64,000 nt of DNA, taken from Nectonema munidae (taxonomy: Eukaryota > Nematomorpha > Nectonematoida > Nectonematidae). The notes under the pieces are model-generated. The model saw nothing but the letters and a program-made list of their open reading frames with translations. It made no database searches and was not told the origin of the DNA. The position numbers were made by a program, and so were the translations under genes. The stretch covers positions 248,001 to 312,000 of the forward strand of contig JAUIRK010001051.1 in the NCBI GenBank assembly GCA_030549495.1, given 5' to 3'. Positions 11,073 to 27,517 of this stretch are shown piece by piece (within the stretch, counting starts at the first letter, position 1; each line of letters starts with the position of its first letter).

Positions 11073-13171
11073 CTAGATTCGTTCAAGGTGAATAATGGCG
11101 TAGTTAGACATTGAAATGAAAATTTAATCACCATCTGATGATTTAGAACAGTGGTGCCCACATTTTGGCTTTAAGTATTCTCAAATGCGGTCTGCAATCT
11201 CTTTTGAAACACTCTGCATTTCTGCATCCTTTGAATTCGAGTAATATAAGAAGCAATAAAAAATTTTATACAGTCGACCACGTTTATCCGACACTCTAAA
11301 TCGACTAATATCGATTTTGATTCCTATTCGATGGCTGCCCCGCTAAATAATTAATCAGAAGAATTCAGCGCTAAAAGAGTTTTTGAAAATTCGCTTCTAC
11401 TTCTAGTTTGATGATAATGAATAAAAGATTTCAAGGAGGATACGTAGCTTTAAATCATAACTACAAAATACGAACTTCAATTCGCTATATTTTCTCTTCT
11501 ATGTTATAATTTCAGACGAACTAACTTTTAACAATTTTCTTTTTTTAGCACTTTTTTGTTGATAGCGTTTACGAGGGCCAACTCTCAAAAATAAAAAGCA
11601 TCTAAAATTACAAATATTTTTATTAGTTTAATATGTTTGCCAATCTTAAAAAAGGTCAGTAGAAGATGCAGATTACAAATTCTCATAGATTAATCCTTTT
11701 TTACTTCTATCCTTTTCATTTTCTCGCTGATTATGTAAAGTGCTGAACTTCTAAACACAAAGTTCCAAGATCGTTAAAGAGATGCGCTTAAGGCTGAGTA
11801 TCTCTCCCCCTTTTTAATATCGACTGGCTCCATTAAAAGTTTCTTACTCCGTTACTAAAATTATTTTCATCAGATGAACTATTGAAAATAGTTCCATTGT
11901 GAATTTAGCCTAGAAAAAATAAACAAAGAATAATAATATTCACCTCATTTTTGACGGCAAGGCGTTGAAAGCTATTTTTAAAATAAGAAAAAATTGTATC
12001 TTTTGATTAATTTTTTGAACTTAATATGTTTGAGACGGGGAGGAAAATAAAAGTGACAAAATTTTATATATTTTTCTAGTTTTGTTTAAAATTTATCGTT
12101 ATTAACAGAGGCTTGGGGTCAAAAATAATCGGAGTGGTCGTTAAAGGGTTGCAGTTTATGAAATCAAGAATTCACCAAGGAAAAACACCTGAGTGTCAAA
12201 ATTTAGTCTAGAAAAGCTGATCCAGTGTTTCTTGAAGAAGTGTGACGTCAAAATGTGGGTCGAGACATTAAACCTGTGGGCGCCTTATGAATATACTACT
12301 TCAATTACAGTGAACTCCCTTTATATTGAACACCCAAAAGTGTTCATTAAATACACTTGTTCACAATAAATAGGTTGCTGAGACATTGAAAAAGTAGGAT
12401 TCGTACAAACGCAGGATTTGATTAAAAATGACTAAATTTAACCAGAGTTGGATAAATTCGCCCAAATTTGAACGAAACTGATCATTCTTTATATTTTTAA
12501 ATATATAAATAAAAAAATTTTTTATTGTTATTGGAACATTGATATTTTGTAATTAAAGGAATATTGCTATTTTCAATACTGGATTAGTTTCAGGATACGT
12601 TGACATTTTTGAATCATCATATGGGCCAAAATTGTATATACTTTTGAAAAATACCAAAGGTAACAAAAATTAACCGAAAAATGACTATCTTTCCCACACT
12701 CTGTATTAAAGTATCCTAGAATCTGCTCAAATGAATTATTATTTGTATAAGTTTTATTTAAACTTTTTGATAAAAAAGAACTTCTCTCCAGTTGAAATAA
12801 CGTTGAAATTTAACCAATGACATGATATAACCAAATAATTTAGTGCAATTTGAGCATTATTGATGAAATCTGGTCCTTTTAAATGGAATTCAGAGAAATT
12901 CGATAATTTGGACTAATACGATTAAATTTCGCCAAAAGTGTTCAACTTCGATATAGTTTAGCCAAATGCGGTGAAAGTTGTTCAAATTTGATAATTTGGT
13001 TAAATCCAGCAAAATTAGTTTTATTGTGATGAAAATTAATCAAATTTTTCGGTATTTAATTAATTTCGGTGAAATTCGGACAATCCGTTGTTTAAATACT
13101 TACTATGAAAATATTTTAAAATTTTTAAGCTTAGAGGTAAATTTACGTGTAAATAAAAAGAATACACATAC
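11073..13171 (-). other. REXO4 intron 1 (2.1 kb)
   Basis: GTATGTG donor at 13171 and CTAG acceptor at 11073. It contains two pogo/Tigger-like termini, TACAGTCGACCACGTTTATC at about 11271 and TACAGTGAACTCCCTTTATA at about 12307, neither paired with certainty. A hAT-like CAGTGGTGCCCACATTTTGG lies at about 11151, and there is a degenerate region of repeated AAATTCG/AAATTTGA phrases at 12.4-13.1 kb. Confidence 0.6.
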
Positions 13172-13460
13172 CCTTTTCTTTGAGTATGTGCGGAGTTATT
13201 CCAGAAACAGGAGTCCTGTAATTTGCTATATGTTGTTTAGGCGTCACAAATTTATCAATCAGGCATTCGCCTTCCTTGGAAATAATGGAAACTCTGGCCA
13301 AGCTATCTTCCTGTGCAAAAGGCCCAACACCCACAAACTCACAATCAAGCGCTACAAAGCCAAACTTCAAGCCCATGTGCTGTTGCGGTCGAGGTGTAGG
13401 AGTTGTGTTATTACTTTTTGATTCGTTCGCTTGAGTGCCTTTGAAAAGAACTGTTGGCAT
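13172..13460 (-). CDS. REXO4: REXO4-type RNA exonuclease, exon 1 (start); 215-aa enzyme in three exons
   Basis: A 3'-5' exoribonuclease of the DEDDh (DnaQ-like) superfamily. The yeast relative Rex4 acts in pre-rRNA processing in the nucleus. ATG at 13460 begins a short polar leader (PTPRPQQHMG), then FGFVALDCEFVGVG with the first two catalytic acids (D39, E41), LARVSI, CLIDKFVTP and YRTPVSGITP, the REXO4 signature around the substrate pocket. The exon ends in phase 1 at AAAAGG before GTATGTG. Joined to 10831-11072 and 4476-4592 it gives 215 aa with all ligands (D39, E41, D124, H175, D180). It is shorter than the 422-aa human protein because the long N-terminal extension is missing; an upstream exon cannot be excluded. 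REXO4 fits better than ISG20 because of the LDHP and YRTPVSGI segments. Confidence 0.95.
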
Positions 13461-15500
13461 GTCTGTTTTTTGGAGTTGGTCACTACTTTTTTTCTTTTTC
13501 TTGAAGCTTCGGTTTAAAAAACAAAAAATTAGAAAAATGTTTTTGAGGGGTTTGCTGATGATAAAAAAGATTTGGATTTCACGATACTATACTGCTATAC
13601 ATGTTCAAGTATATAGGCTTGATATGAGAGTGTGTGCGATAATATCACATGATCTCATTTATACGAGAAATAACAAAGAAATATCTTTGACAATAGGCAC
13701 AGTAGTGGATAACAATGAAGGTATATTACGCATACACTCTATAAATATGTGCGTATACACACTTTATCGCGCATCAAGATGTTCATTGTTTTCGCTTTCT
13801 GCGCGTGTGGGGGAGGAGAGCTAGCCATATGATGATACCAATTTTTTCTTTCCAAACAAAGATCTTTTGTCCTTTGTGTCAGCACAGCACCACACGAAAT
13901 CAACTGAATCGCAGAGGTTATGCAATTAAAGATAGAGAGATTGCTTGTGTTTAACAACTCCTCATTGCTTTATTACTCTTATAAGAGTTTTATGATAGAA
14001 GTGGCGATAAGTGGCTTAGATTTCATTTTTAATGTCGCGAATTAAAAAGCTAATTACTTTTTAATCCAATAAAAGAAAGATGAGCAAAAAAGTATTTTAA
14101 ATTAAAATGGATGCCAAGAATGAAATTTGATAGCAAAGTGTCCTGTTCTCAGATTTTAACTCTTTAGCATAAAAAGATAGCTAATGCCAATTATATATAT
14201 ATATATATAACCAGGCGGGGTAGATGAGACGCCTAAAGTTTTCAGATTAATAATACTTCTAGCAAAATTTCAAAAATATTCACATATTGTAATTACAATT
14301 ATTTTACCAATTTAAATAAATCTCAGAACATATGAACATTTAGTCTTCTACAAATGACTAAATTTAAGGATAAAGATTAGGCACTCTGATCGTAATCTTT
14401 AAATAATTTGATTTTTGAAAAAATTTTAGTTTGTTGAAATGATTTCGCATTTTTACAAAATTGATATTAACTAAAAAAAATTTCATACGTCTAAAAATTG
14501 AATGAGAAAAATATTTCTATCAAAACCCTGGAAAGAGGAGTCATTGACTATAACATGAAGATTGCTTAAAAAAAAGACAAAAAAAAATTATTATTTAAAA
14601 TACATGAATTAGATATAAATTAGAAAATATTTCAAATTTTAGTATAAAAAATAAAATCACAAAGACAAACAAGCGTTTTGTATAAAAGGATTAAAACTCA
14701 GGAAATTTTAGTATTCAATCTTAAAAAAGATCGAAATGAACGTTTTGTGCGTTTATTGCGCAGATACATGCAACTTATCGTGTTGGCGAAAGATATGCTT
14801 CGTCTTTTTATTTTTAATTTTTTATCACTCTTTCTTTTCTACCATCACATCAATGTCAATTCTTTACCTACTAAAGCAACTTTTGCAAGAAAAAATACTA
14901 GTTATAATTTTTTTAATGAAATCTTAATTACTTTTAACAAGAATTCCTTCCAACCAACATACTTAAATATGGGGCAAGTAAGAAGCAATGCTTTAAGAGG
15001 TAGGAGCAGGATTAATAGTAATTGTACATTTGTGTCCTATGAATATTATTGTGCTAAAATTAAAACGCAATTACGTTTACTAAATTTTTGGCCAAATATC
15101 CGTTACGCCAAATGTCCAGGTGCCACACTCACTGTATACAATCACGCGTCCGTGAACATTTTTCCATTTTTGTATAAAAACTCAAAATGAGTGAAGATAG
15201 ACAAAACAAAAATTCAACTTCTAAGGTTGGAATAATAATAATAATAGCTTGAATTCGCTTTCCTCCCTCTATTTAACGTCATTTGAGATAAAATAATTAT
15301 TGAGGTGCACATTGATTGATTAACTTTGTTATTAAAGCTTTTTTCACCATTGATAACATACATGTCTTTATTTATGTATGTATGTATGCAATTTCTTATA
15401 AACACAGATTTGTTCGTTTGCATGGCGCCAGCTTTGGAGAAATAGAAAAATGATTACCCAGATTTTTTTGTGATTGATAACTTTTTTTTGTCATGAAATG
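13461..15500. other. Intergenic AT-rich stretch
   Basis: Includes the presumed REXO4 promoter side, a (TA) run at 14195-14209 and a 170-codon open frame (14678-15190, +) that I do not accept as a gene. Near 15085-15125 there is a phrase of the type CATTTGGCGTAACGG/ATATTTGGCC that resembles stretches at 46.3 and 50.7 kb. Confidence 0.4.
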
Positions 15501-15539
15501 GGAGCACAATATGAAGTTATTCTTTACCACACAGAAGTT

Positions 15540-16183
15540 TGTTGGCTTTCAAGAGCACGAATTTTGAATTTAAGGTTCATTTGAACTAAGATTGGAAGTT
15601 TTACTATTATTGTTTAAAAGAGAAAGAAAACTCCCTTTCAGAACAATTTGCTACTTTATATAATGAAGAGTTTATTTATAGCTCTAAGCCCATTGTCACA
15701 TAGATGCTTCCTAAAGATTTCAACCTTGGTTTAGTTTTGTGGTACAAAGACTTGTTTAAATTATTGCACACCGAATTTTGTGCACATCTGGTTACTGAGT
15801 AGAACTCTTTATTTCTGTTTAGAAAACCTCACAGTTAGAAATTGGATTTACAATCCTTTTCTTGCCGATATAGAATGTATTAGCGGTAATAATCTTGCTA
15901 AAGATGATCTCATTGACCTAAGGAGAAGAAAATCACTTAGAATGCAAGGAGTTTGGGTAAATTTTGCTGTGAATTATTACAAGCCCTTTTAGAAAAAGAA
16001 AGCTATTATTCTGACTCCCTTTGTTACATATCTGTGTGAATCAGCATTTTTGTCACTTATTACTATCAAAACAAAAATCTAAATCGACTAAATATGAAAG
16101 ATGACGCGTGGCTTACCGTGTCCAACAATATTCCACAGTTTCATCTACTTATTCAAGACAAAGAACAACAGCCTTCACATTAA
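15540..16183 (+). pseudogene. Remnant of a ZBED5/FAM200-type hAT transposase (C-terminal part)
   Basis: Several frames, broken by frameshifts and stops, together read like the C-terminal half of the hAT transposases related to ZBED5 and FAM200. WIYNPFLADIE and DDLIDLRRRKSLRM match the WI.NPF ... ELIDL.D..LK pattern of that family (15842-15950). VTYLCESAF, then TIKTK, NRLNMKDD and DKEQQPSH (16022-16180), match the TYLCESGF ... IK.K.RN.L ... KQ.QPSH end. The element is old and cannot make a protein. No terminal repeats or target duplication were found. Confidence 0.75.
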
Positions 16184-16586
16184 ATTAAAAATCTCTTTCA
16201 GTACAATAATTATTTTCAATTTTTCAAAATAATTATTGTACTTAAATTAGATATACAATTATTTTGAAGTTAGCTGAACTGAATTAAAAACAAGTTAAAA
16301 AGAGGTAGTAGAGGATTTAAAAAAAGAGAAAAGAAGAAAATTAAAAGTGGTGGAATAATATAGGGAATAGGTTTTTTATGGTTGTAATACTTGAAAAAAC
16401 TCCAGCTTTATAAGAAAAGAAACGTAAAATGTTTAAAATTATACATAATATTTAAATTTTATGTTTTTTAATAAGGGGGGAATAGAATTTTTGAAGGGGT
16501 CCGTTACTTGAAAGCGTTAAGAAACAGTGTTTTAGAGAAATTAAAAAATATCGATAAAAATATTTGCTTCATCAGACACATTTATA

Positions 16587-17830
16587 ATGAGTGCACGCAC
16601 GGATGATGTAAATCAGAATGATAATGAGCAAGTTGCAATAAAAGCCACTAAATCAAGTTCTGGTGGAGTCTAGGCCTAACAAAGAAGAAAAAGGGGCTGC
16701 AAAAACAAAATATGGAGATGAAAACCAGTTGAAACAGGAAAGACCACAAAAACAATGTCAGTGTGAAATAGAAGATGAAGTACAAGTACACCGCGCATGT
16801 AAAGACAAATGATATCAATGAAAAAGTGTATGTTTTAAATAGTGATTTTGGTCTTATTCCATTTGGCAGGATAACGGCAACAATTCATGATAAATGTTTA
16901 TCCATAGGTAAAAGGTAAAGTTACCATATGGTGTTTTCATCGAGAAGGCACAATTGCGCCGCTTGTATCGAACTATGGGCAGAGCAGGCTTGATGCGGGA
17001 TCGAACCCAAGACCTTGAGTTATCGAATCCAGCATCTAACCAACCCTAATCACACCCCCTCATTGAAGTCCCAAAAAGTAAAAAATGATCGAAGCTTCGT
17101 TTATAAAAAGAACTTTGTGCCTACTATATTCGTCTTCAATTAAACGGGCATATTGTTTACGAATATTCCAGTAAATAAGGTATCTAAGTTTGAAAAGGGC
17201 TGGTGGGCTGATAAAAAAAAGTTTGAAACAAAGGAATGCTTTAATGGTGCAAGTAAATGGAAAGAAAGACAGTGCAGCTATAGTTTCCCATGAAAACACA
17301 TCGTGGCACCAAAAAGCTTTTCTTGAATGGAAAGAAACAGAAGAGCGTTTATTGCCAGAAACAGGCACTGATAAAGATTTTATTCATCAGTCACCGTAAA
17401 AGTCGTCCTCCAAATCGCTGAAATACGAAAAGGAATCACTGCAAACTTTGGCCTATGGTAAGCGCTCTGACAACGAACTTACATTCTTTTTAAACAATTT
17501 TTTTGAAATAAATTCAACTAAATATCTATAAAAATATTGAATATACGTTAATCTTATTTTTTGTATCTTAGGACAAAAGGTCCTCTTAGCAAATTCGGTT
17601 ACCATTTTTGCTGCATACCTGATGTTGAAGATCGTTGATCATTATTTTGCTCGAGGCTTTAGAAAAGAAAAGTTACAAGGATAAGCTTGGTCATGGTAAA
17701 AATGAAAATAAAGCTCACAGCAAAAGGCAGCCTGGATAGCAGAGAAATGCGACAAAGAACAACTTTTAGAAGAGCAAAATGAAAAAAAACTTTTTATTAG
17801 GGAATAGGGGGCAGTTGGAATTAAGCAAGG
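16587..17830 (+). pseudogene. Decayed coding stretch of unknown family, interrupted by a SINE
   Basis: Successive short frames look like protein but do not join in one frame. They are MSARTDDVNQNDNEQ (16587), PNKEEKGAAKTKYGDENQ (about 16674), AHVKTNDINEKVYVLNSDFG (16796-16857), KFEKGWWADKKKFETKECF (about 17189), SWHQKAFLEWKETEERLL (about 17300) and, after a plausible 110-bp intron, LLANSVTIFAAYLMLKIVDH (17583), which would be a membrane segment. Frame changes between pieces suggest a pseudogene, though some could be spliced. A SINE sits at 16911-17059. I do not recognise the family; it could be host or transposon. Confidence 0.35.
16911..17059 (-). repeat. tRNA-derived SINE, copy 1
   Basis: Read on the minus strand it has a tRNA-like head with an A box (TTGGTTAGATGC, 17043-17032) and a B box (GGTTCGATCCC, 17007-16997). 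A non-tRNA body follows: TAGTTCGATACAAGCGGCG, then ACACCATATGG. It matches 61205-61335 closely but has 18 more bases between the B box and the body. Confidence 0.85.
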
Positions 17831-18478
17831 TAAAACTTTGATTTAAATGTTCACGATATTCTCACAATAGCAATATGATAGCAACGCGATTACATGGCAT
17901 TAGCCTATTTAGATACACCTTGCTTTATATACACGAATATATAAATAATACAGACAAAAAGTTATTAGTGCACGATTTAATTTCATTTGTTAAAAGAATG
18001 GACCAATGAATGAAAGGGTTTTTAAGTAGGATTAAAGATTGACAGATTTTATGAGGCGTCAATGTGCTAAGCTTCTTACACGATAATCGTACTTTATAAT
18101 AGTAATCATGTATTCTCTGATGGATTATTATAGAAAGAATTTCCCATATTAGGTTATCATGTTTCAATAATGCATTTTGTAAATATATGTGTTTCACATA
18201 TTTCATAATGGTAAATGAGAATCCAGCTTGATTGGAGTTGTAAAAATTGTCATCTTATTTAAAAAAAGTTATTATATAGTAAATTGTTAAGTCAATTTTT
18301 GTTGCCCCATTCATAACAGAATCACAATTTTTTATTACTAAAATAATTGAAGAATGAATCAAAAGTTACAGTATCATAGATTAGCCTGCAACATATGTTA
18401 AAATTAGCCGCAAATATTTTTAAATATGTAAATAGTGACTTAGCTAGTTGATTCTTCTTTTGTTTTAAGTACTCATAA
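17831..18478. other. AT-rich spacer before the LINE
   Basis: No supported gene or repeat. The last 20 bases contain a short near-duplication of TAGTACTCATAAA (18468-18498) at the 5' edge of the LINE. Confidence 0.4.
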
Positions 18479-19405
18479 AAATTTAGTACTCATAAAGTAC
18501 CAAATGGGTGTTATAGTTTCAGTTCTAACAACAGCTTTTATCATCAAAACCAAATCAATGAAGAGAACTTCTTCACTGATCGGTGTTCAAGTACGAGTGG
18601 ATACGTTCAACTTAATAGTTTTAATATTATTAGTATTAACGTACAGTCACTTAATAGCAAATTTGATGAATTAAACATGTTTGTTCAAATGTTTCACCGT
18701 ACATATAATCGTAGCATTCAAGTTTTATGTGTTCAAGAAACATGGGCTGGCGGCAATACCTCTTATAATATTGAAGGGTATGCATTTGTAGGTTATTTTA
18801 GCGGGCTTAGTAAGCATAGTGGTCTGGGGTTTTTCATTGAAAAAAATCTTACTTTTAAAATATTAAGTAAACACTTTTCTCCTGACAGTTTTGAACATTT
18901 TTCCATAGAAATTCAAAATTTTTCTGGGAAAAACCTCATTATACATAACTTATATCGTAGACCATGCTTTATTTCTCATGTAATTGACAAGTTTCGTGAA
19001 TACTTAGACTTCGTTCTATCTACAACATCTAGCTCTTCATTAAATATCCTTGCAGGTGATTTTAACTTTGATATTTCTAAGTCTTGTTGTAACGCGATGA
19101 ATTTTGTAAGTGACTTTTTGATAAATGGATATAAGCACTGTATTAACCTTCCGACACGCCCTTCTTCAGGTAGTGTTATTGATAACTTTCTTGTTCCTAA
19201 CTTTCTTTCAGCATACAAATCTATCGTTATAGAAACTAATTTCTCTGATCATTTTCCCATTTGTCTTTCAATTAACTTGGAAATAAAACACTCACCTAGT
19301 TTAAGATCAGTTTTTGATAAGTCTATTTTTATATCAGAGTATTATAAAATTAATTGGTCATCTTATATTGAAAACCTCAAAAATAGTCCTGAATCTCTTT
19401 TTTGA
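18479..19405 (+). CDS. LINE endonuclease domain (APE family)
   Basis: The frame is open from 18479 without an ATG at its head; an internal ATG lies at 18677. It shows the catalytic series of apurinic-type endonucleases in order: SINVQSLNSKFDEL (18629-18670), QETW (18737), LAGDFNFDIS (about 19048-19078) and NFSDHFPI (about 19239-19262). The frame ends at TGA 19403-19405 in a run of six T. One T fewer would keep it in frame with the reverse transcriptase, so the two are one ORF split by a one-base indel. Confidence 0.9.
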   Translation, partial: KFSTHKVPNGCYSFSSNNSFYHQNQINEENFFTDRCSSTSGYVQLNSFNIISINVQSLNSKFDELNMFVQMFHRTYNRSIQVLCVQETWAGGNTSYNIEGYAFVGYFSGLSKHSGLGFFIEKNLTFKILSKHFSPDSFEHFSIEIQNFSGKNLIIHNLYRRPCFISHVIDKFREYLDFVLSTTSSSSLNILAGDFNFDISKSCCNAMNFVSDFLINGYKHCINLPTRPSSGSVIDNFLVPNFLSAYKSIVIETNFSDHFPICLSINLEIKHSPSLRSVFDKSIFISEYYKINWSSYIENLKNSPESLF

Positions 19406-21452
19406 GAAAGTAACTTCTTTGTTTTCTTCTTGTGTTTTCAATTCACAAAAAACTGTTCCGTATCATGACAAAACAGGGTACAAAGTTATACTAAAACCAT
19501 GGATGAAGCCCGAAGTACTCGAATTAATTAAGAATAGAAATTTTCTATTTAAGAAAATTAAGAAGTTAAAACACAATTGTCCATACTTGAAAAACAATTT
19601 TATAAGACTTCGTAATTATATTAAAAATAGAATAATATTTCTGAAAAAAGAATATTATAATTCGTTTTTCAGATCAAACAGAAGTTCGAAAGAAGTTTGG
19701 TCAAAAATTAATTATTTTATCAAGCCTAAAAGTGAAAAAATAGATAAACTCGAAATTGATACAGGGGAATTCGTTTTTGATAAACAAGTCATTGTTGATA
19801 AATTGAATGATTCTTTTATTTTGCCTAGTTTAAGCAAAAATGACTATTTTGTGTTAGCACAAAAACAAAGTAAAGAGATTTTCTGCTTGAATTCTATAAA
19901 TGAAAATGATGTTCTTGTTGCCATACACAGTTGTTCGTCCAGTAAGTCGACAGATGCTTACGGTATTAATCTTGAACATATAAATTTAGTTCTGAATAAC
20001 TTTACCTCAGTCTTAATGAACTGCTTTAACATTTGTATCCAATATTCCAAATTTCCTCCAGCTCTAAAGTTGAATAAAGTCGTTGCAATTCCTAAAAAAG
20101 CTGATAATTTCAATCTATCAAATTTCAGACCAATTTCAATAATCCCAATCTTTGCAAAAATTTTTGAAAAAATAATTTTTTCTCAAGTTTCAACTTTTTT
20201 AAGGGAAAAAAGTTTATACTATGACAAGCAGTTTGCTTTCAGACAAAATTTCTCTACCGAGTTACTCCATAGTTATCTCATTGACAAAATCATATCCTAT
20301 TTAGAAATCAAAAAATCTGCCGGGTTAATTTTTATTGACCTCACCAAAGCGTTTGATTCGATATCTCATAGTATTTTATTATCTAAGCTATCTGATTATG
20401 GATTTTCTCAAATGTCTTGTTATTTTTTTTCATCGTACTTAAAAGATAGGAAACAATTTGTTTCTCTTGGAAGTATATCTTCAGACATCAAATGCTTAAC
20501 TCGAGGTGTACCTCAAGGATCGATCTTAGGGCCGTTATTATTTTCGCTGTACATCAATGATTTACACAAATCCTCTGACTTTTTCAACTTTGTAATGTAC
20601 GCTGATGATGTCACTCTACTCTTTGATTACGATCTCTCAAAAAGTAATATTTATAAGACGAATCTACAGAAAGTTTACAAATGGTTTGAGCGCAATGATT
20701 TGTCAATTAATGTAAAGAAAACTAAAGCAATGATTGTAACAACAAGTAGTACAGTTAATTGCGCGTTATTCGATGAAAGCAACATATGCGTTGTTGATAG
20801 TTTCAATCTTCTTGGCTTATATATCGACTCCAAGCTAAAATTTAATGTACATTTGAATCACCTGAATCTTAAACTTAGCAGAATTATTGGCATATTGAAA
20901 TATGTCAAAAAAATCTTTTCTTTGCATGTAAGAATAATTATGTATAAGACTATTTTTCTCCCTCATTTAAACTATAGTCTCATTAATTTTGCGCATTCCA
21001 ACATTGAACATTTAGAAGCACTGAATCGAAGAGCACTCAAAATTATCTGTGACTTAAGCAAGTACTCTCATTCTGATCATCTCTTCCATGAACATAGCTT
21101 ACTCAAAATTAAAGATCTGTACAATATGAAACTCGGCCTCTTTTTGTTCAACTGCTTAAATAATCACAGTGAAAGCTTTTTTCAGGATATAATATCCTAA
21201 GATGTCAGAAACGCATATAATTTTAGAGTACCATCAAGATTAAAGAAACCATCATACAGATTGCACCTTTCACATCAATCTGTCATGTATAAAGTCCCAT
21301 CGTTTTATGATGTCTACCGCCATGTCATTGGTGAAAGCTGTTCTTCAGTCAAAAATTTTAAAAGACTGTTTAAAGCAAAGATATTATCTACCTATCCTGC
21401 AAATTTAAAATGCGAAAAAAAAAATTGCTTCTCTTGTGTAGCTCGAACTTGA
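19402..21452 (+). CDS. LINE reverse transcriptase domain
   Basis: Target-primed reverse transcriptase of the LINE. Visible motifs in order are FRPISIIPIFAKIFEK, FIDLTKAFDSISH (first catalytic Asp), GVPQGSILGPLLFSLYINDL and the polymerase box YADD (about 20599-20610), then the thumb with LLGLYIDSKLKFN. A TAA at 21198-21200 interrupts the frame. The same frame continues open to 21452 with a C-terminal stretch ending EKKNCFSCVART that fits the end of such proteins, so the TAA is a nonsense change in this copy. No RNase H domain follows. Confidence 0.9.
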
Positions 21453-22555
21453 AACTTCTTCATTTGAAAGTCCCGTAACAAATATTCATATTTCTTTATC
21501 ATATTTTTTTTCAATTGAAATGTTAGATCTCCTGAAGCGGTTTTTATAAACCTTTGGAAACTAACAAAATCATAAGTGTTTTTTTTTTTTTTTTAAATGT
21601 TTTTTTTTTTATGTTATGTTCTAAATCTATGCCTGTTCTATAAGTAAATATAATGTATATAGATATACTATATTTATTATGCTCTAAAATATTTTAATAA
21701 ATTTTCTTCTTCTTCTTCTTCTTCTTTAGATGGAAATGTATTTTTTTGTAATCTCTATACTGGATACATTTTTGAAGAGCTGAAGGAAGGAAAATTTCAA
21801 TATACTTTCTAGTATAGGATAAATTTTTGAGGAAGAACATACTGTCAAATTTGAAATACACTTGTTAAAATTGCATCTTCATTATTAATCAAAAATTCAA
21901 AATCATAAGTCCAAGGGATAAAACATCGCCTCACAAGGCGATCGAGAAGTTACTTAATGAAGGACAACGGCGTACGAGGAAGTGCGGTCCGTCGTGGGCG
22001 CACAATTTATTTGTAATCATCAATAAAAATTTAATCAAGATATTCTAGACTTAAATAGTAATGTAATGATCGCTGGCTACACTTTTTTATTCCAATACGT
22101 TTTGAAATTTTGAGAGGCAGTAAAATTACCATCCGTCCCGAGTGACATTAATCTTCGGACTACAGACATATGGCATTTTTCTACAAGTTGTTTCTTGGAA
22201 TTACAAAATTTTGAATTATCAATTTTTTTCAGCAATATGTAATTTTTTTTACATTCGAATCTATAAGAAAACAACAATACTTTTTTATTATAGCTTACTG
22301 TGTGGAGTAATGAGTAAATTGTACGGAAAATCAGTGCTCAGATAAACTTAAAAATAGATGGCGTTAAAATTATAAATATTCTTTTTGAATGTTTTCAATA
22401 TGTTGGTTCATTTAATAATATAACAAGTAAAATTTGATTGTAGATGAATGAAATGATGAAAAGAGATTTTTTTTTATAAAAAACAACGAGTGCAGGCAAT
22501 CTAGGCTCAGCCCCAAGATGAAGTCATATAAATGGCCCAGAAAATGACAAATATC

Positions 22556-23090
22556 ATTTATACAACAACGACACAACGTTTGAACAAAGACTTCGTATTT
22601 GCAAACATCGTAAGGATGTAAATACCATACTAGGGGGGTATTTCACTGGATGGAACCTTAAGGTGAATTACTCTAAATGCAAGTTCATCATCTTTGGCGC
22701 TAATTGTCCCAAAAATAACCCGCCAACTAAAGGAAACATTCCCCGAGTTCGCCACCTAAAATATCTAGGAATCAATTGGGATGCAGGATTTAGTTTTCAT
22801 CGTGAAGCTCACGAAAAGATAAAAAAGGGGAAGAAGGATCTAGCATTATATGGATGTCTTAAAGACATTGGAATCAATTCCACGGCGGTAGGCAAGGTCA
22901 TTAAATTCCTAGCAATGGCGGACTTATGGTAACTCCATTTTAGGATGCCTACCCTAAACTTGGTCCAACAAAATAGAAGACATTATATATAAAGTTTTTA
23001 GAAGTGTTTATGGCAACCCTTTTACTATTGCCCATAGCCGGACCTCTTTTTCTTGGTTCCAGAAAAAGTTGGGGAAATTGAAAAAAAGTT
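22556..23090 (+). pseudogene. Reverse transcriptase fragment of a second LINE family
   Basis: The frame reads TTFEQRLRICKHRKDVNTIL, then GWNLKVNYSKCKFIIFG and VRHLKYLGINWDAGFSFHRE. This is the segment just after the YADD box of many LINE polymerases (W.LKLN..KCK..IFG ... HLKYLGI..D..L.F). It breaks at about 22931, and traces (IEDIIYKVFRSVYGNPF) go on in another frame to about 23030. It is too different from the 18.5-kb LINE to be the same family. No ends were found. Confidence 0.65.

Positions 23091-27517
<4,427 letters not shown>

Larger units (their letters stand above)
18479..21727 (+). mobile_element. Nearly intact APE-type non-LTR retrotransposon (CR1/L2/Jockey-like)
   Basis: A 3.2-kb LINE carries an apurinic-type endonuclease, a reverse transcriptase, and a 3' UTR with long T runs that ends in an AATAAA-like stretch and a (TTC)n tail (21704-21727). 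There is no RNase H and no terminal repeat. The 5' end has no clear Met start, so the copy is probably 5'-truncated just before or within the start of its enzyme ORF; ORF1 is absent. Only two lesions are visible, one frame change and one stop. The LINE is therefore relatively young. The motif style (FIDLTKAFDS, GVPQGSILGPLLF, YADD) fits the CR1/L2/Jockey group, but I cannot place the clade. Confidence 0.92.

Noticed and set aside
14678-15190. 170-codon plus-strand open frame
   Set aside because: Long for the base composition, but the peptide has no recognisable domain, the codons follow local AT-richness, and its end overlaps a degenerate repeat phrase (CATTTGGCGTAACGG). Not supported as a gene without transcript evidence.
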